A DNA stretch of 64,000 nt from GWF2-38-69 sp965228125 (GTDB lineage Bacteria; Verrucomicrobiota; Lentisphaeria; Victivallales; GWF2-38-69), in the NCBI GenBank assembly GCA_965228125.1, contig OZ245791.1, forward strand, positions 558,001 to 622,000, written 5' to 3'. The stretch's first letter is position 1. Each line of letters begins with the position of its first letter. The position numbers and the translations under genes are program-made. The notes beneath the pieces are model-generated. The model saw only the letters and a list, made by a program, of their open reading frames with translations. It did no database searches and was not told where the DNA came from. Shown here piece by piece: positions 17,975-24,831 of this stretch.

Positions 17975-19213
17975 ATGACTACCCCAATGAATAAAATATT
18001 CAGGCATTTAGGCTTATTTTTACGTTCAAGGAAACCATCCTGCATAATAAGCTACCGTCTGTTCGATAGCAAAAATGAATGCATAAAAATCCACAGAGAG
18101 ATTTTTATGAACGCATTTTTCAAATCAGGTGTTATTGGCTTTTTAAAAGAGTCATATGCTTCTCTAAGATGGTATTTCTATTATGCATGGAAAATGTCAG
18201 TAATATGCCTTTACAATAAAGGCAGAGAAACCAGAAAAACTTACGGAGTAACATTAACAAGGCAATGCCTGTCCTTGTTAAGGCTCGCGCTTATTCACAA
18301 CATCACTCCCGACAAATACTATAAATACCAGTTCTATCTCAATGAGAACAAAGAAAAAGAACTGGTCTATTTCTACACATTTGAACTGCCTAACTTTCAC
18401 ATAGTATCCAACGCAGGCAATAAAACTTTTAAGGAAGCGACAAGATTTATCGGGAATAAAGCAGAATTTACACAAGCATTAAAAATGCTTAACATCCCGC
18501 ATGTGCCTATAATCCAGAATCTCGAAGATATCGAAAACCCTGATATCAATCTTTTCTTCAGAACAGAAGACATCTTCTGCAAACCCAATAAAGGTTCGCA
18601 GAGCAAAGATGCTTTCAAAGTAAAATACCATAAAAATATAGACAGCTATAAAATACTTCCTATCAATGGCAAAGAAATAGAGGGTTTCGAGGAAGCAAAA
18701 GCCTTTCTTAGAAAAATGCTGACGCATTGCAGAAATTTACAGATTCAACCCTATATTGAAAGCCATAACGGTTTAAAATCACCATCGCAGCCTGAACAAT
18801 CAACAACAGTGAGAATTATAACTGTTCGTAATGGAGACATAGTCACTCCCATTTATATGCAAATTGAAATCCCTGACAAAAGAATTAATGAGAGGCAATT
18901 CTATAAATTATACCCACTTGATTTAAATACTTTTGAAGTGAGTGAGAAATTCAAATCAACCCTTCACTTTAATAAGGATATGGGGGTGTTCCGTCCATCC
19001 TCTGATATTAAGGAAATGTTATCAAACGCAATGGATGTGTGCATCAAAGCCCATAAGGGACTAATAAAACTTAAATCTGTCGCTTTTGACCTGTTTATCA
19101 CTGCTACTGGCCCCTTGATTATAGAAGCAAACTTTAACTGGGATGTTGAGATGCTCTACAGGTCTCTCAATTCTCACGAAGTTTCACTGAGTTTTGCATC
19201 GGACACACACTGA
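17975..19213 (+). CDS. ATP-grasp ligase in the RiPP cluster
   Basis: A 412-aa protein with an ATP-grasp fold, joining a carboxylate to an amine or hydroxyl with ATP. The recognisable parts are the lysine-bearing FCKPNKGSQSKDAFKV, IQPYIESHN, the TVRIITV strand, and the metal-binding end VAFDLFI followed by LIIEANFNWD. The N-terminal 120 residues are basic, aromatic and unassigned. It resembles the sugar-transfer-associated ATP-grasp group. It lies downstream of the cyclase on the same strand. A degraded copy of its C-terminal end lies at 19798-19943, so the gene was once duplicated. What it ligates is unknown; a peptide tailoring step is an inference. Confidence 0.75.
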   Translation: MTTPMNKIFRHLGLFLRSRKPSCIISYRLFDSKNECIKIHREIFMNAFFKSGVIGFLKESYASLRWYFYYAWKMSVICLYNKGRETRKTYGVTLTRQCLSLLRLALIHNITPDKYYKYQFYLNENKEKELVYFYTFELPNFHIVSNAGNKTFKEATRFIGNKAEFTQALKMLNIPHVPIIQNLEDIENPDINLFFRTEDIFCKPNKGSQSKDAFKVKYHKNIDSYKILPINGKEIEGFEEAKAFLRKMLTHCRNLQIQPYIESHNGLKSPSQPEQSTTVRIITVRNGDIVTPIYMQIEIPDKRINERQFYKLYPLDLNTFEVSEKFKSTLHFNKDMGVFRPSSDIKEMLSNAMDVCIKAHKGLIKLKSVAFDLFITATGPLIIEANFNWDVEMLYRSLNSHEVSLSFASDTH

Positions 19214-19238
19214 TGAGCGCTATTCAAGAAGAAATGAT

Positions 19239-19380
19239 TTATTTCGACACTAAGTCAAAGTTTTTTATCTCATTTTCAATGAGCCGATTCAAAATAAAAG
19301 AAATATCCTGTTTTTTGCGTTCTGCTATTTTATTTAGATATTCGTAATTATTCTGGCTCAGGTAAGCAGGAATATCAGAA
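19239..19380 (-). pseudogene. Fragment of a possible ribbon-helix-helix antitoxin
   Basis: Read on the minus strand, about 45 codons end in a stop at 19239 and contain YLSQNNYEYLNKIAERKKQD followed by ISFILNRLIENEI. The pattern of a short strand and two helices is like a CopG-type antitoxin. There is no start codon and the sequence breaks where the DUF4143 remnant begins on the other strand. It is a fragment at best. Confidence 0.3.
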
Positions 19381-19382
19381 AT

Positions 19383-19745
19383 GAACTTAAAAAAGCCCAA
19401 AAGATATACTTTTGGGATACTGGAGTTAGAAATGCCATAATAGGCAACTTCGCTCCGCTTGAACTAAGAAGTGATAAAGGGGCATTATGGGAAAATTTCA
19501 TCATATCGGAACGGCTTAAGAGAAATAATAATGTAAATTATTCTTGTAGTCCGTATTTCTGGCGTACAACTCAGCAGCAGGAAATTGATTATATAGAAGA
19601 GGCAGATGGAGGAATTTCAGTTTTTGAGATTAAGTATTCAAAACTCAAGAGTGCCAGATTCCCTATCACTTTTACGGGGAACTATAAGGTTGAAAAAGCT
19701 GAAATCATTAACTCATTTAATTTTTTACCTTTTGTGTCAGAATAG
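19383..19745 (+). pseudogene. C-terminal remnant of an AAA/DUF4143 ATPase
   Basis: An open frame of 120 codons without a start codon encodes the C-terminal domain of the AAA_14/DUF4143 family: KIYFWDTGVRNAIIG, GALWENFIISERLK, YFWRTTQQQEIDYIEE and VFEIKYSK, which includes the PD-(D/E)XK-like ExxY/EIK pattern of this domain. The ATPase half is missing. It is a 5'-truncated relic lying among other fragments downstream of the ATP-grasp gene. Confidence 0.8.
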
Positions 19746-19797
19746 TCGTCGGGCTGGATTTAAGCCTGTTACAGCCTCAATTGCCCATGAGACATAA

Positions 19798-19943
19798 CAG
19801 GCTTTGGATATTTGCGTAAAAAAACCCACAGGGAGTTGATTAAACTCAAATCTGTAGCTTTTGATCTGTTTATTACTGATCATGGTACTCTTATCATCGA
19901 AGCAAATTTCGACTAGGATATCGAGAATTTGCATTTAACTCCA
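19798..19943 (+). pseudogene. Degraded second copy of the ATP-grasp gene end
   Basis: The translation gives ALDICVKK, then after a frameshift HRELIKLKSVAFDLFITDHG and TLIIEANFD followed by a stop and DIENLH. The same stretch in the intact gene reads MDVCIKAHKGLIKLKSVAFD and LIIEANFNWDVEML. The match over about 45 residues with a frameshift and a stop shows a pseudogene copy. A tandem ATP-grasp paralogue has been lost here, apart from its end. Confidence 0.8.
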
Positions 19944-20003
19944 GACCAGCCTAGGATGACAGAGTACTTTATTTGATATTGATCGATATAACATCATGGA
20001 TAG

Positions 20004-20208
20004 TTAGGCCGGAATGTCGGCCGTGGAAGTAAATTGTCCCGAAAGGGCGTGATTCACGAGAGCGCGCAGGTTTTCAAGGGTAGAGTGCTGATTTATGAGC
20101 CAACGGTCAAGGAAATCTGCGACGTCCCACATACCATTTATTATTTATCATATGTAAACATTGAGTGTCGTAGTCGGACTTAGCATCTGATATATTTAAC
20201 TCCCTCAT
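20004..20208 (-). pseudogene. Degenerate small coding region
   Basis: Two overlapping short frames on the minus strand look coding: 20208-20107 (MRELNISDAKSDYDTQC and on) and 20132-20004 (MWDVADFLDRWLINQHSTLE and on, 42 aa). Joined by one frameshift they would give one protein of about 70 residues. The second half (helix, HSTLENL, helix) faintly recalls the winged-helix end of PqqD-like proteins, but the match is weak. A GC-rich hairpin (ggccg and cggcc) lies at 20007-20022, overlapping the 3' end of the frame. The segment is clearly richer in GC than its surroundings. Confidence 0.3.
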
Positions 20209-20239
20209 GATAAGTATTACAGCAAAGCGCCGCGAACTA

Positions 20240-20545
20240 TTAAACCATCATAATTGTCAAGCTGCCTGTTGCGAACGCTTGACATTGCTTTTGATATCCG
20301 AGGTCCAGAGACATGGCACCACCCCTCACGGGTGGATCAACCCAAATGTCGCCCATGCCATCACCTAGCTCATTACGATGGTCCGATTGTTCGGGTTTAA
20401 TGAAAAACGCTTCCGTAGGCGTCGTTGGTTTCCCGTCGATTATATCGAGCGCCGCTTCGTGATTACGCACTTGAGGCACTTCATAATTTTTCTTCTTACG
20501 CTGTGGTTGGCTGTTGTTCTGTTCGATTTCGGCTTGGTTTTCCAT
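20240..20545 (-). CDS. Candidate RiPP precursor or RT-linked protein, 101 aa
   Basis: AGAAGGAAAGTGAACA stands directly before the ATG, a strong ribosome site. The N-terminus is charged (QPQRKKK) and leads into NYEVPQV at residues 20-26. This has the Y-x-x-P pattern that the PqqD-like leader-binding protein of lasso systems recognises. About 20 residues later comes TTPTEAFFIKPEQSDH, where T44-E45 could be the -2/-1 positions and A46 to E52 a seven-residue ring. A long Gly/Asp/Pro-rich tail follows. The start overlaps the reverse transcriptase gene by 50 bases on the same strand. If it is not the precursor, it is an unknown partner of the reverse transcriptase. Confidence 0.4.
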   Translation of the reverse strand: MENQAEIEQNNSQPQRKKKNYEVPQVRNHEAALDIIDGKPTTPTEAFFIKPEQSDHRNELGDGMGDIWVDPPVRGGAMSLDLGYQKQCQAFATGSLTIMMV

Positions 20546-21560
20546 TGTTCACTTTCCTTCTAATTGTAAATTGTTCTTTCCATTGCCCAAGCCCGCCGTA
20601 AGCCCAACTCATCCAGCGCCGGACGTAAAGAGAGATACGAGTGTGAGGATTTAACCTCTTTTCCCTGCATCCTGGCTCATAAAGCCGCTTCTTAAACTGT
20701 CCGCCGAAGTTTTCAATTGAACTATTTGAAATGGAGATTTCATCCCCATAGAATCTATACCCCACGAACGAGAAGCCTTTATCGATCCTGCCTATAAATG
20801 TCTTGTCCTCAGCTAGCTTAAGCTTTAAACTACCTATAATAGTATATGTCTTTTTGATCAATCTCCTCATCTGAAATGAATTTTTTGCAAAAATAATAAC
20901 ATCATCAACAAACCTGCCGTAAAAGATATTGGGTTTGTTGCCGAATATATCGTCAAAAGCTTTAAGGTAAAGAGTGCCAAGGATTGGAGATAAAGGGCTG
21001 CCACGGCAAATACCTTTGCTGCGCTCAAGGTAATATCCCTCGTAATAAATGGTTCTTTTCAGGAATTGGTAAATCAGCGATAGTACACTCTTATCAGGAA
21101 TATATCTCCTTGCAATGTCCATCATGGCTTCATGGTTAATTGACGCATAATAGCTTTTTATATCGGTCTTGAAGAGATATTTGAAATTATTTTTATGGTA
21201 CATAATAGCTCTGACAGCTTTCTTGGCACCTCCATGGTTTTTAAAATTGTAGCAATTTTTTGATATTTGAGGATCAAGATATTTGGTAAGAACTATTGAA
21301 AGGGCTTTTAAAACAACGGCATCCCTGGAAGACCAGATTTCCAGGCATTCATTATTTCTGAGTATTTTCTTTACCGGGGCTAACCTGTAAGTTCCATCTA
21401 CTATTGCCTCTTTGATCTTTTCTCTTTCGGCTTCCCAGTTTTTTCTCAGTTCCCAGATATCAGAGCTGCAGCTGTAATCAAGTCTGCTCTTGCAAACATA
21501 ACGGAAAGCCAAATGTAAGGTTTTGTTACTAATGATCTTTTGAATTAATACATTTTGCAT
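20496..21560 (-). CDS. Reverse transcriptase inside the RiPP cluster
   Basis: A 354-aa RNA-directed DNA polymerase with no visible endonuclease or maturase domain. The catalytic motifs are FKTDIKSYYASI (Asp133), GICRGSPLSPILGTLYL (residues 183-199) and FYGRFVDD (217-220), followed by KLKLAEDKTFIGRI and FVGYRF. It is close in size to diversity-generating and group-II-like bacterial enzymes. The domain-4 motif is xGSPLSP and not the GxxxSQ of typical diversity-generating elements; the FVDD box is also unusual. It is divergent from the kinase gene by 65 bases and overlaps the 101-aa gene downstream. No intron ends, retron RNA or template repeat could be identified. Confidence 0.85.
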   Translation of the reverse strand: MQNVLIQKIISNKTLHLAFRYVCKSRLDYSCSSDIWELRKNWEAEREKIKEAIVDGTYRLAPVKKILRNNECLEIWSSRDAVVLKALSIVLTKYLDPQISKNCYNFKNHGGAKKAVRAIMYHKNNFKYLFKTDIKSYYASINHEAMMDIARRYIPDKSVLSLIYQFLKRTIYYEGYYLERSKGICRGSPLSPILGTLYLKAFDDIFGNKPNIFYGRFVDDVIIFAKNSFQMRRLIKKTYTIIGSLKLKLAEDKTFIGRIDKGFSFVGYRFYGDEISISNSSIENFGGQFKKRLYEPGCREKRLNPHTRISLYVRRWMSWAYGGLGQWKEQFTIRRKVNNGKPSRNRTEQQPTTA

Positions 21561-21625
21561 AATAAAGTATCAATTATTTATGCGCATTATAAACAAAGTC
21601 TAACCTTTTGAAGAGATAATCCAAG

Positions 21626-22534
21626 ATGTATTCTTATTGTTTATACGGGTTGAAGCTGGCATCTGAAATACCGCTTGATCCCCTGGAACAGATTGAAGAT
21701 GGTCAGGTCAATGCACTGCCAATAAGCATAAGGTGGGGAGAAGTGCCTGAAACCCTAAGCCAGCTACCATTGAAGAAAGGAATATGCTATCAGGCCGCTG
21801 AAGACGAGTTTATCCTGAAGCATAAGGACATTGGTGTAGGCATCTATATAAAAAACTCTTCAGAGATAGTAGTTGACAGGAATAATAATAAGGATACCGA
21901 CACAACAGTTCTTTATTTGCTTGGCAGCGTTATAGGCGCGGTACTTATGATGAAGGATTTTCTGCCTATACATGGAAGTTCAGTATTAACTGATAAAGGG
22001 GCAGTGATTTTCACAGGAGTATCTGGAGCAGGTAAATCCACTATAGCTGGGGCGCTCTTAAAGAGAGGGTATAAAGTATTAACAGATGATATCTGCCCAA
22101 TAAAAGTCGAAGATAATATCCCCTATGCGTATCCCGGGCATTCCAACCTCAAGTTATGGGAAAGCTCTCTTAATATTTTCAAAGAAGACTGCCAAAGTCT
22201 TTCCAGAGTCAGGGGAGAGATAAACAAGTATTACTATAATCACGACACCTCTCATTCATGCGAAAAATATCCGGTCTGTAAAATCTACAAGATAGAATCC
22301 CATAATGAAGACAAGACAGAAATCATCCCTGTGGAAAACGGCATTAACAAGCTTACTTTGATTCAGAATAATACATACAGAAAACAGTTTATCGAAGGGC
22401 TGAAGAAAAGAAGGATGCATTTTAAAATAGCATCTGCCCTGGCAACACTGCCTGTATCAAGAATAAAAAGACCCAATATAACAGAAAACTTTGATGCTTT
22501 CGTTGACGAAGTAGAAAAAGAAATGGATAATTGA
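21626..22534 (+). CDS. HPr-kinase-like protein of the lasso cluster
   Basis: A 302-aa kinase related to the C-terminal domain of HPr kinase. FLPIHGSSVLTDKG is followed by the P-loop GVSGAGKST at residues 131-139 and by LTDDICPI at 152-159, the metal and base positions of the fold. Residues 1-95 are an unassigned beta-rich domain with little similarity to HprK of Gram-positives. Such proteins recur in lasso clusters, where a related kinase phosphorylates the C-terminal residue of the peptide. GAAGAGATAATCCAAG precedes the ATG. It begins a plus-strand run with the sulfotransferase, leader-binding and protease genes. Confidence 0.82.
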   Translation: MYSYCLYGLKLASEIPLDPLEQIEDGQVNALPISIRWGEVPETLSQLPLKKGICYQAAEDEFILKHKDIGVGIYIKNSSEIVVDRNNNKDTDTTVLYLLGSVIGAVLMMKDFLPIHGSSVLTDKGAVIFTGVSGAGKSTIAGALLKRGYKVLTDDICPIKVEDNIPYAYPGHSNLKLWESSLNIFKEDCQSLSRVRGEINKYYYNHDTSHSCEKYPVCKIYKIESHNEDKTEIIPVENGINKLTLIQNNTYRKQFIEGLKKRRMHFKIASALATLPVSRIKRPNITENFDAFVDEVEKEMDN

Positions 22535-22535
22535 C

Positions 22536-22564
22536 AATGGAAAAGTGAGAATTTAAAATGAGTT
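22536..22564 (+). repeat. 29-bp direct repeat, copy 1
   Basis: The sequence from aatggaaaagtgag to ttaaaatgagtt is identical to 22914-22942. It includes the start codon of the four-helix-bundle gene. The two copies are 378 bases apart and frame exactly this one gene. Confidence 0.9.
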
Positions 22565-22926
22565 GGGGAAAAGAAAATATTGTTATGGACAAAGCTTATG
22601 CTTTTGCGTTAAAAATTATAAAGCTTTATAAATATTTGACTGAAAGAAAAGAATTTGTTTTGTCAAAACAACTTCTTCGCAGCGGAACAGCAATTGGCGC
22701 TTTGATAAAAGAAGCCGAGCACGCCCAATCAAAAGCAGATTTTCTTAACAAGATGAATATAGCTCTTAAGGAAGCAAACGAAACAGAATATTGGCTTATG
22801 CTGCTCAAAGACAGCGAGTATATTGAAAAAAACGAGTTTATTGCAATCCATCCGGACATTGTTGAACTAATCAAGTTATTGGCAAGTATCGTGAAATCAC
22901 TTAAGCAATTGAAAATGGAAAAGTGA
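22558..22926 (+). CDS. Four-helix-bundle protein (IVP/Avd-like)
   Basis: A 122-aa all-helical protein of the family named after proteins encoded by 23S rRNA intervening sequences. The typical signature is seen: AYAFALKIIKLYKYL, SKQLLRSGTAIGALIKEAEH, SKADFLNKMNIALKEANETE, YWLMLLKDSEYI. Avd, the accessory protein of diversity-generating retroelements, shares this fold and binds reverse transcriptase and RNA. A reverse transcriptase gene lies 1 kb away, but on the other strand. The gene is bounded by a 29-bp direct repeat, so it may instead be a small mobile unit that landed in the cluster. The start could also be the ATG at 22585. Confidence 0.88.
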   Translation: MSWGKENIVMDKAYAFALKIIKLYKYLTERKEFVLSKQLLRSGTAIGALIKEAEHAQSKADFLNKMNIALKEANETEYWLMLLKDSEYIEKNEFIAIHPDIVELIKLLASIVKSLKQLKMEK

Positions 22927-22942
22927 GAATTTAAAATGAGTT
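22914..22942 (+). repeat. 29-bp direct repeat, copy 2
   Basis: This is a perfect second copy of 22536-22564, overlapping the 3' end of the four-helix gene. An inverted, diverged form of its left half (aattttcacttttcac and on) lies at 23005-23036, directly before the sulfotransferase start codon. Confidence 0.9.
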
Positions 22943-23036
22943 ATATAAGAGAAAAACCAGCCCATTTCCCATTTTTAAATTTCATCTGTCAATTCCCTGT
23001 ATTTAATTTTCACTTTTCACTTTTTACTTTTCCATT

Positions 23037-23897
23037 ATGAAAAATATAGTTTGGTTGGCATCTTATCCAAAATCAGGGAACACATGGTTCAGAGCGTTTC
23101 TGAGTTCGCTTCTCAAGGAGAAAGAATCGGAACTTGATATCAATGACATGGAGAGAACTCCGATAGCCAGCGCAAGGACTCCTTTTGAAGACCATACAGG
23201 GCTTGAATCGTCTGAATTGACACTTGAGGAAACAGAACTGCTCAGGCCTTATGTTTACAAAGAAATTTCAGAGGAGGCAGGAGAAACAAGACATTACATG
23301 AAAGTCCACGATGCTTTTACCAAAACAGGCGAAGGGGTGTGGCTTTTTTTCCCTGAAGTTACATTTGGAGCTATTTATTTTATCAGGAACCCACTTGATG
23401 TGGCGGTTTCTTTTTCTTATCACAATTCAAGTACAATTGACCACACTATAGAATCGATGAACAATATGGATTTTGCCCTGTGCAAAAGCAAGAGAACCTG
23501 TCCGAACCAGCTTAAACAGAAACATCTTACCTGGAGCGGACATGTGGAGAGCTGGACAAATGCCCCTATTAAAGTTTGTGTCATGAGGTATGAAGACATG
23601 CTTATGGACAGTTTTAATACCTTTAGCCGGGCAGTAAAGTTTTTGGAACTTGATAAGACCGATGATGAAATACATCAGGCCATACTCGAAAGTTCTTTTG
23701 ATAAACTAAGACAAAAAGAAGAAAAAGAAGGCTTTCATGAAAAACCCCAGAAAGCTCAACATTTTTTCAGGGAAGGTAAATGTGGAAGCTGGAGAAAACA
23801 TTTGACGATTGAACAGAAAGATAAGATAGTAAGTGATCATATAAAGATTATGAAGAAATACTCTTATCTTGATGAGAACAACGAAGTTATTTTTTAA
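23037..23897 (+). CDS. PAPS-dependent sulfotransferase
   Basis: A 286-aa cytoplasmic sulfotransferase that transfers sulfate from PAPS. The 5'-phosphosulfate loop YPKSGNTW lies at residues 10-17, KVHDA at 89-93 is the usual Lys-x-His, and YFIRNPLDVAVSFSYH at 114-129 is the 3'-phosphate motif. The C-terminal FREGKCGSWRKHL completes the PAPS site. It sits between the kinase and leader-binding genes, so the RiPP or a precursor intermediate is the likely acceptor. Sulfotransferase genes have been noted in some lasso clusters. No ribosome site is visible because a repeat abuts the ATG. The PAPS it needs can come from CysC, CysD and CysN of the same cluster. Confidence 0.9.
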   Translation: MKNIVWLASYPKSGNTWFRAFLSSLLKEKESELDINDMERTPIASARTPFEDHTGLESSELTLEETELLRPYVYKEISEEAGETRHYMKVHDAFTKTGEGVWLFFPEVTFGAIYFIRNPLDVAVSFSYHNSSTIDHTIESMNNMDFALCKSKRTCPNQLKQKHLTWSGHVESWTNAPIKVCVMRYEDMLMDSFNTFSRAVKFLELDKTDDEIHQAILESSFDKLRQKEEKEGFHEKPQKAQHFFREGKCGSWRKHLTIEQKDKIVSDHIKIMKKYSYLDENNEVIF

Positions 23898-23912
23898 ATA
23901 GTGAGGTTTAAT

Positions 23913-24206
23913 ATGGGACAGAAATCAGAGTTAACATCAAAATCAGTAATAACAAGAAGCCCGGATCAGGAATCTTCATATCTTGACGGTGAAATCGTCA
24001 TGATGAATGTAGAAAACGGCAACTATTATAACTTAAATGAAGTCGCCACAAGGATATGGGAAATTATTGAGGAAAAGCCCCTTTCTATTGAAGAGATTGC
24101 AGGCATGATATACGATGAATTCGAAGTGACAAAAGAAAAGAGCCTGGAAGACGCAATCAAGTTCTCTCAGCAGATATACGAATGGGGACTTATAACAATT
24201 GTCTGA
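23913..24206 (+). CDS. PqqD-like leader-binding protein (lasso B1)
   Basis: A 97-aa RiPP recognition element of the PqqD fold that binds the precursor leader and presents it to the protease and cyclase. Residues 25-50 carry the typical DGEIVMMNVENGNYYNLNEV sequence, followed by ATRIWEIIEE and LSIEEIAGMIYDEF, the winged-helix part. The ATG at 23913 with GTGAGG before it is preferred over the GTG at 23901. It precedes the leader protease gene, as B1 and B2 do in split lasso systems. Its usual ligand is a leader with a Tyr-x-x-Pro motif. Confidence 0.92.
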   Translation: MGQKSELTSKSVITRSPDQESSYLDGEIVMMNVENGNYYNLNEVATRIWEIIEEKPLSIEEIAGMIYDEFEVTKEKSLEDAIKFSQQIYEWGLITIV

Positions 24207-24348
24207 ATCTATGTAGAAGTTGAAAAATGAGATAATAAAAATTGAAAAGGAAAAATTGAAAGTTGAAAATGATGAGAAGGTATGATGGTTCTTTTTCTGT
24301 CTGTATGGTATTTATTAATGTTAAACTATCAATTCTCAATCATCCATT

Positions 24349-24786
24349 ATGAAAATCTTTGTCTACTCATATAAATTTGCACGACTAAAGTTTTCTGATA
24401 AGCGTCTGATTGTTGAGGCGGTGGTATTTCTTTTCATAGCCAGAATGACCATAATCATTATGCCTTACAAGGTTCTTAAACCCATGCTTGGGACTTATAA
24501 GAAGCAAAGCGTATCTTCCGAAGCGGAGCGGAGAGCAATCCGAAAGGTTGGCAATATTATCAAAGCCGCATCGGAAAGGCTTCCATGGAAATGCAATTGC
24601 CTCCCGCAGGCTATAACAGGAAGGATAATGCTGAAAATAAGAAAAATCGACAGCACTATTTACCTTGGAATGAGCAAGGATAAAGATAAAAAAATCATAG
24701 CCCATGCTTGGCTCAAGGCTGGGGATATCCCTGTAACAGGCGGCTACGATAACAGCGAATTTACTCAGGTAGCCTACTTCGGATAG
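24349..24786 (+). CDS. Transglutaminase-like leader protease (lasso B2)
   Basis: A 145-aa cysteine protease of the lasso B2 (Transglut_core3) family that removes the leader before cyclisation. The catalytic Cys is in LPWKCNCLPQAI (C84, or C82), the His in IIAHAWLKAGD (H119), and an acidic residue follows near G-D126 or D134. The N-terminal 50 residues contain a hydrophobic helix (about 22-40), so it may be membrane associated. It comes right after the leader-binding gene. Like the sulfotransferase, its ATG abuts a repeat-like sequence and has no visible ribosome site. Confidence 0.9.
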   Translation: MKIFVYSYKFARLKFSDKRLIVEAVVFLFIARMTIIIMPYKVLKPMLGTYKKQSVSSEAERRAIRKVGNIIKAASERLPWKCNCLPQAITGRIMLKIRKIDSTIYLGMSKDKDKKIIAHAWLKAGDIPVTGGYDNSEFTQVAYFG

Positions 24787-24831
24787 ATTCTTAAGAACAG
24801 ATGAATCTTATTCCTCTTGCCTGTTTCTCAG

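Noticed and set aside
20378..20563. Plus-strand ORF opposite the 101-aa gene
   Set aside because: The minus-strand frame has the strong ribosome site; the plus frame has none.
20496..21560. Classical diversity-generating retroelement or retron
   Set aside because: No template/variable repeat pair, no typical GxxxSQ motif, and no msr/msd-like structure could be found by eye; kept only as a hypothesis in the findings.
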